A stretch of 64,000 nucleotides of DNA. It comes from Novosphingobium silvae. GTDB taxonomy: Bacteria; Pseudomonadota; Alphaproteobacteria; Sphingomonadales; Sphingomonadaceae. This document shows, piece after piece, positions 35,522-45,503 of the stretch. The position numbers and the translations under genes were made by a program. Each line of letters begins with the position of its first letter. Position 1 is the first letter of the stretch. The notes under the pieces are model-generated. The model made no database searches, was not told the DNA's origin, and was given only the letters and a program-made list of their open reading frames with translations. The stretch is taken from contig NZ_WVTD01000003.1 in assembly GCF_009856825.1 (NCBI RefSeq), forward strand, positions 1 through 64,000. Direction: 5' to 3'.

Positions 35522-38058
35522 TTGTCGGCTCCGAAGCGGAAGCTTGCCGAGATGCCATAGAAGCGCGGCGCACCGGCGATGAAGGTGGGCAGGCCAAGGC
35601 TGTCGCCGGTATTGCCCGCGTCCATGATGTACTTCTTGTCGAAAGCGTTCTCGATGAAGCCTTCCACCCGCCAGCCGCCGTCGGCCGCCTCGTAGCCAAG
35701 GCGTGCGTTGACAAGGGCGTATCCACCCTGGACCTCGTCCTGAAGATTGTCGGCCACCAGCGCGGCGGGCGGTTGCTGCAGGTCCGGCCGATCGTTGTCG
35801 TCGTCGAAGAAGACCTTGGACTGCCAGGTGACGCTGGGCGTGAAGACCACGCGTCCCGGTCCTGCAGGAAGCGAGGCCATGGCACCGAACGAGGCGCTGT
35901 GGTCGGGCGAGAGGCGGAAGCGATTGCCCTCGCGCACCCCTGCCTTGAAGCGGCTGTGGTTCCAGGCATAGTTCGCAAAGAGGGTCAGCGCGTCGCTCGG
36001 CACCCAGCGCACCTGGCCTTCGAAGCCGTAGCTTTCCGCCTTGCCCGCGTTGGTCAGCACGAACTGCGTGCCCTGCTGCACGGTGGTCTGGAAGTTGTCG
36101 TACTGGTAGAAGAACGCCGCCCCGTCCAGGAACAGGGTGCGGTTCATCAGCGCGGTCTTGGCGCCCAGTTCGAAGCTGTCGACCGTTTCGGGATCAAGCA
36201 CCGAGAAGCGAGTGGGTCCGGTCGGCGTCGAGGGAGCGCTGGCGGACAGGACCGCCGGGCGGCGTCCGCGCGCGTAAGTCGCATAGATGCTGCTGTCCGC
36301 GCCCGGAGCATAGCGGGCGCTGAGACGCCACGAGAAACCGCCGTTCTTCAGGCTGTCCTCGTCCACGCCGCCGTTGCCGGCGGTTGGCTGGGTGCCGAGG
36401 CCGAACAGCGGCACGGGGTAGGCGGCGGAAGGCGGGATCGAGGCCGCGCCCGGCACCGCAAGCGCCTGCAGCAGAGCGGTTCGCACAGCGGCGGGCTGGC
36501 TCAACGCGCCGATCAATCCACCCAGAACCGAGCGGCCGTTGACCACTGCCGAACTGAACGTACTGGTCTTGTCGTCATGCGAATAGCGCAAGCCGCCGTC
36601 GATCTCGAAGGAATCGGTGACGCGGATAGTCACGTCGCCGAAGACGTCGAAGGCGCGCGTGGTGGCGCCGTTCGTCGAGGTTTCCAGGTGAGTGGGCTTC
36701 AGGTTCGCACCGATGGCCTGCGCCTGCGCTGCCGAAAGCGGCACGCCGTAGCTTGCGGCCACGCCCTGCAGGAGTGCGCCGGTGAAAGCAGGGCTGGAGA
36801 ACAGCGCGGCGGGAGCCGGGTCAGTGGCCGGGCGCCCGGGAATGACGCCGCCGCCGTTCAGCACGCCAGCCAGGCGGCCAAGCACCATGCGCTCGTCGAA
36901 CTGCGCGGGAGTGCGCTGCGTTCCGGTCTCATGGAAATAGCTGCCGCCCAGGACGGCGGTGATCGGGCCGTCCTCGAAAGTCAGGCGGAAGTCCTGGCTG
37001 GTCTGCTGACCCCGTGCATCCTCGCCCGCAGTCAGGATCGGCAGCGAGAGGCCGTCTGCATCGAAGATCTCGAGCGCGTCGAAGCGGCGGTATGCGGTAG
37101 TGGAAGTCAGCGTGAAGCGATCGCTGATCTCCAGATTCGCAATGCCGGTCACGCCCCAGACCTGGCGGTCCAGGCCAAGGCCCTTGCCACCCTCGAAGCC
37201 GGCGCCGGGAGCGAGCGCCGCCGCACTGTTGCGGCCGCGCGTGCCGATCACCGCACCTGTCGCAGGATCGGTCGGGCTGTAGGCGATGGACTTGAAGGCG
37301 GTGCCGTTCGGCGTGTCCTTCTGGTAGTTGCCGATGAGGTCGAAAGTCAGGCCGCCGCTGCGTCCATGGAAGCTACCGCGCACAGCACGGGTATCGACCG
37401 AATTGAAGTCAGCACCTCCCAGCAGGTTCTCGACGTAGCCGTCGCGCTTGCGGATCCGACCGGCGACGCGGACCGCCATGTCATCGTTCAGCGGGGCATT
37501 GGCCATGCCTTCCACCGACCATGCGTCGTAGTTGCCGTAGGACGCTTCGCCTGCAACCTCGTAGCGGTCGAGCCGCGCCTTGTTCTGGATCACGTTCACG
37601 GCGCCGATGAGCGCGCCGCGGCCATAGAGCGTCGACTGCGGTCCCTTGGCGATCTCCACGCGTTCGATGTCGAACAGTTCGACGTAGGAGCCGCGCGACT
37701 TCGAGATCGACACACCGTCCTGGAAGACGGAGACGCGCGGCTCGTTGAACGCCGTGCCGCTGTCCGAAGTGATGCCACGCATCACGAAGCCCGGATTGTT
37801 CGGCGACTGGTTCTGCACCTTGAACCCGGGCACGTAGCGCGAAAGTTCGTCGAACTCGTCGATACCGAGGCGGTCGAGGTCCCGTTCGCCTACCATGCTC
37901 AGCGTGATCGGCACCTCGATCGGATCCTGCTCGCGCAGCTGGGCGGTGACGATGATGTCGCTGCCACCGCCCCCGGTGCTCGCCGCCTGTGCCTGCGCCA
38001 TGGCGGGAAGCAGCGCCGGCAGGCTGACCGCCGCGAGTGCGAATGCGCGAGTTTTCAT
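35518..38058 (-). CDS. TonB-dependent outer-membrane receptor
   Basis: An 846-residue receptor with signal peptide (MKTRAFALAAVSLPALLPAM...AQA), a TonB-box-like segment (SDIIVTAQLREQD), a plug domain (NPGFVMRGITSD, VSVFQDGVSISKSRGSY, GPQSTLYGRGALIGAVNVI) and a 22-strand barrel ending in FYGISASFRFGAD. The substrate is unknown. Coupling to PhoD suggests a phosphorylated or phosphate-releasing ligand, which is inference. A long Ala/Pro-rich loop (about residues 400-440 and 520-560) is a notable extracellular insertion. Confidence 0.9.
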   Translation of the reverse strand: MKTRAFALAAVSLPALLPAMAQAQAASTGGGGSDIIVTAQLREQDPIEVPITLSMVGERDLDRLGIDEFDELSRYVPGFKVQNQSPNNPGFVMRGITSDSGTAFNEPRVSVFQDGVSISKSRGSYVELFDIERVEIAKGPQSTLYGRGALIGAVNVIQNKARLDRYEVAGEASYGNYDAWSVEGMANAPLNDDMAVRVAGRIRKRDGYVENLLGGADFNSVDTRAVRGSFHGRSGGLTFDLIGNYQKDTPNGTAFKSIAYSPTDPATGAVIGTRGRNSAAALAPGAGFEGGKGLGLDRQVWGVTGIANLEISDRFTLTSTTAYRRFDALEIFDADGLSLPILTAGEDARGQQTSQDFRLTFEDGPITAVLGGSYFHETGTQRTPAQFDERMVLGRLAGVLNGGGVIPGRPATDPAPAALFSSPAFTGALLQGVAASYGVPLSAAQAQAIGANLKPTHLETSTNGATTRAFDVFGDVTIRVTDSFEIDGGLRYSHDDKTSTFSSAVVNGRSVLGGLIGALSQPAAVRTALLQALAVPGAASIPPSAAYPVPLFGLGTQPTAGNGGVDEDSLKNGGFSWRLSARYAPGADSSIYATYARGRRPAVLSASAPSTPTGPTRFSVLDPETVDSFELGAKTALMNRTLFLDGAAFFYQYDNFQTTVQQGTQFVLTNAGKAESYGFEGQVRWVPSDALTLFANYAWNHSRFKAGVREGNRFRLSPDHSASFGAMASLPAGPGRVVFTPSVTWQSKVFFDDDNDRPDLQQPPAALVADNLQDEVQGGYALVNARLGYEAADGGWRVEGFIENAFDKKYIMDAGNTGDSLGLPTFIAGAPRFYGISASFRFGADK

Positions 38059-38068
38059 GATGTTGAGT

Positions 38069-38080
38069 CCCCTTTCGGGG
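38069..38080 (-). promoter_or_regulatory. Hairpin covering the ribosome site of the TonB receptor
   Basis: On the minus strand CCCC-GAAA-GGGG forms a 4-bp stem closed by a GNRA-type tetraloop. The AGGGGA of the 3' arm is the only good ribosome site for the receptor ATG, 10 bases further on. The structure would hide that site, so it may limit translation or be opened by a regulator. Short stem; function is inferred. Confidence 0.4.
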
Positions 38081-38132
38081 GCCCAACTAGGTGCCGGTCA
38101 TGAACATGCAATGACAGATTTCGAGTATGCCG

Positions 38133-38984
38133 TCAGCCGTTTACGATGATGCCGCCATTGGGATGGAGGACCTGACCGGTCATGTAGCTGGCATCCTCGC
38201 AGGCGAGGAACAGGAACGAAGGCGCCACCTCGTTCGGCTGGCCGGGACGACCGATGGGCGTATCCTCGCCGAAAGTCGCCAGCTTCTCCTCGCTCGCGCC
38301 GCCGCAGGGGTTCAGCGGCGTCCAGATCGGACCGGGCGCCACCGCGTTCACGCGGATGCCATGCTCGATAAGGTTTTCCGAAAGCGAGCGCGTGAACGCC
38401 GTGATGGCTCCCTTGGTGGAGCTGTAATCCAGGAGTTCCCTGCTGCCCTTGTACATCGTGACGCTGGTGCAGTTCACGATCGCCGCGCCCGACTTCAGGT
38501 GCGGACGCACGGCCTGGACCATGTAGAACATGCCGAAGATGTTGGTCTGGAAGGTGCGCAGCAACTGCTCCTCGGTGATGTCGGTGATCTCCTTGTCGGG
38601 GTGCTGCTCGCCCGCGTTGTTGACGAGGATGTCGACCTTGCCGAACGCCGTGAGCGTCTCCTCCACGATCCGGCTGCACATCTTGCGTGAGCCGACGTCA
38701 GCTTTGATGGTGATGGCTCGGCGCCCCTCGCTTTCAACGATGCGCTTGGTTTCGGCCGCATCGTCGTCCTCGAGAATGTACACGATCGCGATGTCGGCAC
38801 CTTCGCGCGCGTAAAGCGCAGCGACAGCACGCCCGATGCCGCTGTCCGCCCCGGTGATGATCGCGACCTTGCCGGCCAGCCGCCCCGAGCCAGAATAGCG
38901 CGGCTGCCACTCGGGCTTGGGTTCAAGCTGGCTCTCGTGCCCGGGCAGGCCATCCTCATGGATCATTTCGGCATTGTCGGTCAT
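38133..38984 (-). CDS. Short-chain dehydrogenase/reductase (YghA-like, stress type)
   Basis: SDR of 283 residues with a 45-residue N-terminal extension (HESQLEPKPEWQPRYSGSGRL) characteristic of the YghA/GsiB-associated glucose-dehydrogenase-like group. NAD(P) motif TGADSGIG, NNAGEQ, active Ser/Tyr/Lys in NCTSVTMYKG and LLDYSSTKGAI. The start is ATG 38984 with AAGGAGA upstream; the frame is open to 39080. Substrate not known. Members are often under general stress control in sphingomonads and rhizobia, but no EcfG-type promoter was identified here. Confidence 0.87.
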   Translation of the reverse strand: MTDNAEMIHEDGLPGHESQLEPKPEWQPRYSGSGRLAGKVAIITGADSGIGRAVAALYAREGADIAIVYILEDDDAAETKRIVESEGRRAITIKADVGSRKMCSRIVEETLTAFGKVDILVNNAGEQHPDKEITDITEEQLLRTFQTNIFGMFYMVQAVRPHLKSGAAIVNCTSVTMYKGSRELLDYSSTKGAITAFTRSLSENLIEHGIRVNAVAPGPIWTPLNPCGGASEEKLATFGEDTPIGRPGQPNEVAPSFLFLACEDASYMTGQVLHPNGGIIVNG

Positions 38985-39151
38985 CGTGCATCTCCTTCGC
39001 GCAAAGCAACGAAGGGAGCATCGGAGAGTTTCGGCCCGCCCGACGGTTCGTCGCCGCTGCGCAACGAGACGAAGGCCCATGGAAGGGCTTCACGCGAAAA
39101 GGCGCCGCCCGGCTTTCGCCGGACAGCGCCCTTCACCCCGCGATCAATGGA

Positions 39152-41911
39152 TCAGACGAGAGCGCCGTGACAGTGCTTGTACTTGTTGCCCGAGCCGCAG
39201 GGGCAAGGCGCGTTGCGGCTGATTTCAAGGCCGGCGAAAGGGTCGCCGTCGGGGCCTGCGCCATCGGCTGCGGCGGGTACGCCGTCAGTCACACCTTGCG
39301 GACTGCCGGCGAAGCTGCCGAACAGCTCCGGGTTGAGGGCCGAACCATCGCCGTCGTTCGAGTTGTCGAGGCCGGTGAAGGGATCGATGTGACCGGTCAG
39401 GAAATCGGGCAGTTCGGGCAGCTGCACAGGCTCGGGCATGCGCAGTTCGCTGACGGAGATGATGCGCGTCACGTCCTCGCGGATGGTATCGAGCATGCGC
39501 TCGAACAGGCTGAACGCTTCCTGCTTGTACTCGTTGATCGGCGTCTTCTGGGCGTAGGCGCGCAGGAAGACCACCTGGCGCAGCGCGTCGAGCGTTGCGA
39601 GGTGCTCCTTCCAGTAGTGGTCGAGCCGGTCGAGCAGGATGGACTTCTCGATCTGGCGCCAGATTGCCGGATCGTCCTTCGCCATCTTCTCGTTCATGTG
39701 CGCGTCCGCCATCGCCGAGATGCGCTCCTCGATCTCGTCGGGTTCGAGGCCGTCTTCCTCGATCCAGGCGTCGAGCGGAATGTCGATGCCGAGCACGTCC
39801 TTCGCGCGCTCCTTGAGTTCGTCCACCTTCCAGTGCTCGGGATAGGAGCCCTGCGGGCAGGCATCGGCGACGATCGCGTTCACCGTGTCATGACGCATGT
39901 CGAGGACGACATCGTCCACCGTCTCGGCGTCCATGATGTCGGCGCGCTGCTCGTAGATGACCTTGCGCTGGTCGTTCATCACGTCGTCGTACTCGACGAC
40001 CTGCTTGCGCACCTCGTAGTTGCGCGCCTCTACCTTCTTCTGCGCGGTTTCGATGGCCTTGGACAGCCACTTCGAGCCGATCGCCTCACCATCGGCGAGG
40101 TTGTTGTTCATCATCTTCGAAAACAGCGTGTCCGGCCCGAAGATGCGCAGCAGGTCGTCCTCAAGGCAGAGGTAGAACTTCGACATGCCCGGATCGCCCT
40201 GGCGGCCCGAACGGCCGCGCAGCTGGTTATCGATGCGGCGGCTTTCGTGACGCTCGGTACCGATAACGCACAGGCCGCCGGCCTCGAGGACGAGGCGCTT
40301 CTGCTCGGCGACTTCGGCCTTGATCTTCGCCAGGGCGGCGTCGCGTTCCGGCCCCTCGGCCATGTCGCGAAGCTCGTCCTCGACCCGGAATTCGATGTTG
40401 CCGCCAAGCTGGATGTCGGTGCCGCGGCCCGCCATGTTGGTGGCGATGGTCACGGCGCCGAGCGAGCCTGCCTGCGCGACGATGTGCGCTTCCATCTCGT
40501 GGAAGCGCGCATTCAGGACCGAGTGCTTGACGCCTTCCTTGTTGAGGAAGTCCGACAGCAGTTCCGACTTCTCGATCGAAACGGTGCCCACCAGCACAGG
40601 CTGGCCCTTCTCGTTCTTCTCGCGGATCAGCTTGGCGATGGCGGCAAATTTGTCGAGCGTGTTCTTGTAGAACTCGTCCTCCTCGTCGATGCGCTGCACC
40701 GGCACGTTCGTGGGGATGGTGACGACGTTCATCTTGTAGATGTCGTAGAACTCGCCCGCTTCGGTCGCGGCGGTGCCGGTCATGCCCGAAAGCTTGGGAT
40801 ACATGCGGAAGTAGTTCTGGAACGTGATCGAGGCGAGCGTCTGGTTCTCGGGCTCGATGCGCACGCCTTCCTTGGCCTCGACCGCCTGATGGAGGCCGTT
40901 GGACCAGCGGCGGCCGTCCATCATGCGCCCTGTGAACTCATCGATGATGACGACCTTGTCGTCCTTCACGATGTAGTCGGTGTCGCGCTTGAACATGACC
41001 ACCGCCTTGAGCGCCTGGTCGAGATGGTGGACCACCTGCGTGTTCTCGACGTCGTAGAGGTTCGACCCTTCGAGCAGGCCGGCGGCTTCGAGCATGCGCT
41101 CTGCCTTCTCGACGCCGTCCTCGGTGAGCGAGATGTTCTTGGTCTTCTCGTCCGCCTCGTAGTCCTCCGGGACCAGCTGCTTCACGATCGCATCGACCTG
41201 GACGTAAAGCTCGCTCTTGTCGTCGGTCGGGCCCGAGATGATGAGCGGCGTGCGCGCCTCGTCGATGAGGATGGAGTCCACCTCGTCGACGATCGCGAAG
41301 TTGAAAGGGCGCTGCACCATCTGGCTGCGCTCGTGCTTCATGTTGTCGCGCAGGTAGTCGAAACCGAACTCGTTGTTGGTGCCGTACGTGATGTCGGCGG
41401 CATAGGCCTCGCGGCGTTCCCACTCGTTGAGGTTGGGCACGATCACGCCCACGGTGAGACCGAGGAAGCCATGCAGCTTCTCCATCTGCTCCGCGTCGCG
41501 GCGGGCGAGATAGTCGTTCACGGTGACGACGTGGACGCCCTTGCCTTCCAGCGCGTTGAGATAAGTGGCGGTGGTGGCCACCAGCGTCTTGCCCTCGCCC
41601 GTGCGCATTTCTGCGATTTCACCGCGATGGAGCACCATGCCGCCGATCAGCTGCACGTCGAAGTGGCGCATGCCGAACACGCGCTTCGATGTCTCGCGCA
41701 CGGTTGCGAAGGCTTCGGGCAGCAGGTCGTCGAGCGTGGAGCCGTTCGCCAGCATCTCGCGGAACTTGGGGGTCTGAGCCGCAAGTTCCTCGTCGCTCAT
41801 GGCTTCAAGGACGGGCTCGAAAGCATTGATCTGCCCGACGATCTTGTCGAGCGACTTGACGTATCGCTCGTTGGACGAGCCGAAGATGGACTTGACGAGT
41901 GCGCCGAGCAT
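39152..41911 (-). CDS. secA: Protein translocase subunit SecA
   Basis: Motor ATPase of the Sec secretion pathway, 919 residues, full length. Walker A is in [15 protein letters not shown]-box-like Walker B in [15 protein letters not shown], helicase C motif in [14 protein letters not shown] and [13 protein letters not shown] preprotein cross-linking domain lies between, and the C-terminus ends in the zinc-binding SEC-C motif [18 protein letters not shown]. An AGGGG ribosome site precedes the ATG. Confidence 0.98.
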   Translation of the reverse strand: MLGALVKSIFGSSNERYVKSLDKIVGQINAFEPVLEAMSDEELAAQTPKFREMLANGSTLDDLLPEAFATVRETSKRVFGMRHFDVQLIGGMVLHRGEIAEMRTGEGKTLVATTATYLNALEGKGVHVVTVNDYLARRDAEQMEKLHGFLGLTVGVIVPNLNEWERREAYAADITYGTNNEFGFDYLRDNMKHERSQMVQRPFNFAIVDEVDSILIDEARTPLIISGPTDDKSELYVQVDAIVKQLVPEDYEADEKTKNISLTEDGVEKAERMLEAAGLLEGSNLYDVENTQVVHHLDQALKAVVMFKRDTDYIVKDDKVVIIDEFTGRMMDGRRWSNGLHQAVEAKEGVRIEPENQTLASITFQNYFRMYPKLSGMTGTAATEAGEFYDIYKMNVVTIPTNVPVQRIDEEDEFYKNTLDKFAAIAKLIREKNEKGQPVLVGTVSIEKSELLSDFLNKEGVKHSVLNARFHEMEAHIVAQAGSLGAVTIATNMAGRGTDIQLGGNIEFRVEDELRDMAEGPERDAALAKIKAEVAEQKRLVLEAGGLCVIGTERHESRRIDNQLRGRSGRQGDPGMSKFYLCLEDDLLRIFGPDTLFSKMMNNNLADGEAIGSKWLSKAIETAQKKVEARNYEVRKQVVEYDDVMNDQRKVIYEQRADIMDAETVDDVVLDMRHDTVNAIVADACPQGSYPEHWKVDELKERAKDVLGIDIPLDAWIEEDGLEPDEIEERISAMADAHMNEKMAKDDPAIWRQIEKSILLDRLDHYWKEHLATLDALRQVVFLRAYAQKTPINEYKQEAFSLFERMLDTIREDVTRIISVSELRMPEPVQLPELPDFLTGHIDPFTGLDNSNDGDGSALNPELFGSFAGSPQGVTDGVPAAADGAGPDGDPFAGLEISRNAPCPCGSGNKYKHCHGALV

Positions 41912-41955
41912 GGCGGTGAACCCCTGTGTTTTCGTGATTGCGTATGATCGAAGTG

Positions 41956-41979
41956 CGCGCCCCGAAACAGCCGGGCGCG
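41956..41979. repeat. Inverted repeat upstream of secA
   Basis: CGCGCCC (41956-41962) pairs with GGGCGCG (41973-41979) around a 10-base loop, in the 108-base gap between the small secreted-protein gene and secA. No U-run follows on the minus strand, so it is not a clear terminator. It could be a leader structure in the secA mRNA or just part of a promoter region. Confidence 0.4.
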
Positions 41980-42019
41980 TCGAGAAGCTCGCGAGGAGGC
42001 GAAGTGTAGCGGCTGCGCC

Positions 42020-42295
42020 TTATTCGCGCGCGCGGTCGATCCCGGTGAACACCGTCGCCACTGCAACCGGCACACGGGCCACAGGCAAGGGAGCATGAAG
42101 ACGCGAGGTGCGCGATCCCGGTCCCGGCAACCGCGCCAGACCGGCCGGAGCGCGCGGCGCCTTGGTCGTCGCCAGTTCGTGCGGAGCAACGAGCTGCATG
42201 TCCGCCACGTGCGATGCACGTGCCTCGGCCGGGCCGATCTGTGCGGCCAGGCCCGTAAGCAGGGCAAGCAGGGTCAGAAGCAGGCGGTGGGCCAT
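42020..42295 (-). CDS. Small secreted hypothetical protein
   Basis: A 91-residue frame with a convincing signal peptide (MAHRLLLTLLALLTGLAAQI, cleavage near AEA-RA). The mature part is short, Pro/Arg/Ala-rich and without a recognisable domain. It lies upstream of secA in the same direction and diverges from the acyltransferase gene. The signal peptide is the main evidence that it is real. SecM, which senses secretion before secA in E. coli, is an analogy only; I see no arrest motif. Confidence 0.45.
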   Translation of the reverse strand: MAHRLLLTLLALLTGLAAQIGPAEARASHVADMQLVAPHELATTKAPRAPAGLARLPGPGSRTSRLHAPLPVARVPVAVATVFTGIDRARE

Positions 42296-42444
42296 GCCGG
42301 ATCAGATAGGGGCGCCGCCTGCCGCTGTCCACCGCGAACCGTGCGGGGACGCAAATGGATGCCTAGGGAACCGCAACATCGCCATCGCCGAGGCCGGGTG
42401 CAATACCACCGCGGCTAACCTGGTCTTTACCTTGTGGGGTTAGC

Positions 42445-43482
42445 ATGCGGGCGATGCGACAGGCCGCGACCGACACCCACTATCATTCTCGGCGGCTCGT
42501 CCTGCTTGACGGCCTGCGCGGGCTTGCCGCAGTGGGCGTGATCCTTTTCCATGCCGACCTCGGCGGCCTTGGCCTTGCATTCCCGCGCGGCTACCTGCTG
42601 GTCGACCTGTTCTTCCTGCTCTCCGGCTTCGTGCTTGCGCTTGCCCTGGAGCAGCGCTTCGCCGCTGGCCTTGGAGCCGGTCCCTTCGTGCGCCAGCGCT
42701 TGCGCCGCTTCTTCCCGATGGTCGCTGCCGGGACGGTGCTGGGCTTTGCCGCAATCCTGGGACGTGACTATCCGGTTCTCGCCTGCGTGCTGACGCTGGT
42801 GGTTTCGCTCGCCATGATCCCGCTGCCGATGGCAACGATGTTCCCGCTCAATCCGCCGCAGTGGTCGCTGATGGTTGAGCTTATCGCCAACGCCGTCCAC
42901 GCGCGCTGGCTCCACCGTGTCTCCACAGCCGGGCTTGCCGCCCTGGCCGGCGCTTGCGCGATCGGCCTGGCCGCCGCGTTCGCATGGGAGGGCTCCGGCG
43001 ATCTCGGCTCGGGTATCCTGCAGCTGCCGGCGGGCCTGCTGCGTGCGGGCTGGTCCTATGTGCTGGGCATCGTGCTCGCCCGCGTCTGGAAAGTCCGCCG
43101 ACCCGTGCCCCTCGCGGACTGGCGCATAGCGCTGGCGGCGCCGGTCGTTGCGATCGCCGTGCTTCCCCTCGCACCCGTGCCGACGTGGCTTGGCGATGCG
43201 TTCGTCATCCTGGCGGTATTCCCCGCCCTCTTCTGGGTCGCCGCGAGCGCCACGCCCTCGCAGGCCGGAGAGCGGCCGCTCGCAGCGTTGGGGAGCATTT
43301 CCTTTCCCCTCTACGCCGTCCACTTCCCGATCCTTAATGCGGCAGACCAGCTTGGCGGCGCAACGGGGAGACTGGCGGGAGTAGCGATGGCCATCCTGAT
43401 CGCCGCCGCCCTTGCCGCAGCGACGTCGGGCCGCCTGAGTGCGGTGTTCAATAACCGCCGTAGGGTCGCCGAGGGCGCCTGA
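42445..43482 (+). CDS. Acyltransferase 3 family membrane protein
   Basis: Integral membrane acyltransferase (OafA/YrhL-like) of 345 residues. The N-terminal LVLLDGLRGLAAVGVILFHA motif contains the family's catalytic His; GYLLVDLFFLLSGFVLALA and FVRQRLRRFFPM follow, and about ten helices end in SISFPLYAVHFPIL. It probably transfers acetyl or another acyl group to an envelope sugar. The acceptor is not identifiable. A TGGGG ribosome site precedes the ATG. Confidence 0.87.
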   Translation: MRAMRQAATDTHYHSRRLVLLDGLRGLAAVGVILFHADLGGLGLAFPRGYLLVDLFFLLSGFVLALALEQRFAAGLGAGPFVRQRLRRFFPMVAAGTVLGFAAILGRDYPVLACVLTLVVSLAMIPLPMATMFPLNPPQWSLMVELIANAVHARWLHRVSTAGLAALAGACAIGLAAAFAWEGSGDLGSGILQLPAGLLRAGWSYVLGIVLARVWKVRRPVPLADWRIALAAPVVAIAVLPLAPVPTWLGDAFVILAVFPALFWVAASATPSQAGERPLAALGSISFPLYAVHFPILNAADQLGGATGRLAGVAMAILIAAALAAATSGRLSAVFNNRRRVAEGA

Positions 43483-43640
43483 GCGCAATGGCAAATGATG
43501 TTCTCCTGCGGGAACGAGCGGGCACGCGCCACGCTCGCACTCACCAGCGCGCGAACACTTGGCAGGCTTGGCAGACCCCTGAGCGATCGCCGCCGCCAAG
43601 CTCCCTTGACCTGCCGTATCCAGCCGTTAGGCACCCCGCC

Positions 43641-44867
43641 ATGGCCCATCCCGTTTCCCCGCTCGCCTCGCCCTTCCCCGCCCTTCCCGACATCGCGGGC
43701 GTCACGCCTCGCATTGTCCGCGCCGGGTACAAGGACTGGGGCCGCTGCGACCTGACCTATGTCGAACTGGCCGAGGGCACGTCGGTCGCCGGGGTCTTCA
43801 CCAGGAACCTGTGCTGTTCGAGCGAGGTGGAGCTTGGCCGCGCGAACGTGGCGTTCGGCCGCGCGCGCGCGCTGGTGGTGAACGCGGGCAATTCCAATGC
43901 CTTCACCGGTTATCGCGGCCGTGAGGCGGTGGAGCAGATCATGGACCAGGTTGCCGGGCACCTCGGTTGCGAGCGGACGCAGGTCTTCGTCTCGTCCACC
44001 GGTGTGATCGGCGTGCCGCTGCCCAAGGACAAGGCGCGCGAAGGCGTCGCCCGGGCGCTCGAAGCGGAGCGCTGCAACTGGGAGGAAGCGGCGAACACCA
44101 TCGCCACAACCGATACCTTCCCTAAGGGTGCGACGGCGACGGCGATGATCGGCGACATCGAGGTCACCATCAGCGCGATCATCAAGGGATCGGGCATGAT
44201 CGCCCCGGACATGGCGACGATGCTGGGCTACCTGTTCACCGACGCCGCAGTGGAACCCGGGTTCCTGCAGGCCTGCCTCTCGGCCGCGAACGAGCGCACC
44301 TTCTCGTGCATCACGGTCGATTCGGACACCTCGACAAGCGACACCGTGCTCGCTTTCGCCACCGGCCGCGCCGGCAACGCGCCCCTCGCCTCGTTCCAGA
44401 GCCCGGGAGCCCACGCCTTCGCTGCGGCCGTGCATGACGTTTGCAGGCAGCTTGCCCACCTCGTCGTGCGCGATGGCGAGGGCGCGCAGAAATTCATCGC
44501 CGTCACCGTCACGGGCGCGGTAACCGACGAGAGTGCACGCAAGGTCGCGCTGGCCATCGCCAATTCGCCTCTCGTCAAGACCGCCATCGCAGGGGAAGAT
44601 GCCAACTGGGGCCGCGTCGTCATGGCGGTGGGCAAGGCGGGTGAACCCGCCGACCGCGACCGGCTGTCCATCGGCTTTGGTGGTACGTGGGCCGCGCGCG
44701 AGGGGGTGCCGCTCGCCGACTATGACGAAGCGCCCGTCGCCGAGCATCTGCGGGGACAGGACATCTCCATCGAGGTCGATCTCGGCCTTGGAGACGGAAG
44801 CGCGACTGTCTGGACCTGCGACCTGACCCACGGCTACATCTCGATCAACGCGGACTACCGGAGTTGA
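43641..44867 (+). CDS. argJ: Bifunctional glutamate N-acetyltransferase/amino-acid acetyltransferase
   Basis: ArgJ of 408 residues: it makes N-acetylglutamate and recycles the acetyl group from N-acetylornithine in arginine biosynthesis. It is an Ntn-fold proenzyme; the autocleavage site is Ala192|Thr193 within KGSGMIAPDMATMLGY, and Thr193 becomes the nucleophile. NAGNSNAFTG and GEDANWGRVVMAVGKAG are further family motifs. The start is ATG 43641; the frame is open 51 codons further but that part is not ArgJ-like. It is followed after 2 bases by the GST gene. Confidence 0.95.
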   Translation: MAHPVSPLASPFPALPDIAGVTPRIVRAGYKDWGRCDLTYVELAEGTSVAGVFTRNLCCSSEVELGRANVAFGRARALVVNAGNSNAFTGYRGREAVEQIMDQVAGHLGCERTQVFVSSTGVIGVPLPKDKAREGVARALEAERCNWEEAANTIATTDTFPKGATATAMIGDIEVTISAIIKGSGMIAPDMATMLGYLFTDAAVEPGFLQACLSAANERTFSCITVDSDTSTSDTVLAFATGRAGNAPLASFQSPGAHAFAAAVHDVCRQLAHLVVRDGEGAQKFIAVTVTGAVTDESARKVALAIANSPLVKTAIAGEDANWGRVVMAVGKAGEPADRDRLSIGFGGTWAAREGVPLADYDEAPVAEHLRGQDISIEVDLGLGDGSATVWTCDLTHGYISINADYRS

Positions 44868-44869
44868 GA

Positions 44870-45493
44870 ATGGCGGCGCCTTCGTTCACCATCTGGGGGC
44901 GTCTGAACTCCCATAACGTCAAGAAGATCGCCTGGTTCGCCGAGGAGCTTGGGCTGAACTACGTGCGCCACGATATTGGAGGCAAGTTCGGCTACACCGA
45001 CGATTACCTCGCCAGGAACCCCAACCGGCTCGTGCCGATGATCGAGGACGGCAAGGTGGCCTTGTGGGAATCGAACACGATCCTGCGCTACATGGCCGCC
45101 GAATATGGCGGTGAGCGCTGGTTCCCCCGCGACCCCATCGATCGGGCGATGGCCGACCGGTGGATGGATTGGCAGTTCGGCTATGCCGAGGCGCAGCGCA
45201 CGCCGTTCCTCAGCTTCGCCCGTACGGCCAGGGAAAATTGGGACCACGCGGCGATCGCAGCCGGAATGTCTGAATGCGCCCGCCATCTTGCGGTACTTGA
45301 AAAGTACCTCGGTGAGACGCCGTGGCTGTCGGGCGGGCAGTTCGGCATCGGCGATATCCCGATGGGCGTCTATGCCTACACCTGGTTCAGCCTACCGTTC
45401 GATAAGCCGGAGTTTCCGGCCGTGACTGAATGGTACGCCCGCATCCGCGACCGCCCGGGCTTTGCCCGGCAAGTCATGATCCCCCTCACATGA
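44870..45493 (+). CDS. Glutathione S-transferase family protein
   Basis: A 207-residue GST with an N-terminal thioredoxin-fold domain (FTIWGRLNSHNVKKIAWFAE, NRLVPMIEDGKVALWESNTI containing the cis-Pro and the Glu-Ser glutathione-gamma-glutamyl contact) and an all-helical C-terminal domain (LSGGQFGIGDIPMG). CCGGAG precedes the ATG at 44870. The active residue is probably the Ser/Asn after the first strand, as in bacterial theta- or Nu-like classes. Substrate unknown. Confidence 0.88.
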   Translation: MAAPSFTIWGRLNSHNVKKIAWFAEELGLNYVRHDIGGKFGYTDDYLARNPNRLVPMIEDGKVALWESNTILRYMAAEYGGERWFPRDPIDRAMADRWMDWQFGYAEAQRTPFLSFARTARENWDHAAIAAGMSECARHLAVLEKYLGETPWLSGGQFGIGDIPMGVYAYTWFSLPFDKPEFPAVTEWYARIRDRPGFARQVMIPLT

Positions 45494-45503
45494 AGAACCC
45501 GGC

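Noticed and set aside
35773-38103. 776-codon plus-strand open frame opposite the TonB receptor
   Set aside because: Low-complexity Arg/Ala/Gly text typical of an antisense frame; the receptor on the other strand has signal peptide, plug and barrel.
39167-41947. 926-codon plus-strand open frame opposite secA
   Set aside because: Antisense shadow of a high-GC gene; it encodes Val/Leu/His/Asp-rich text without any domain, while the opposite strand is an unmistakable SecA.
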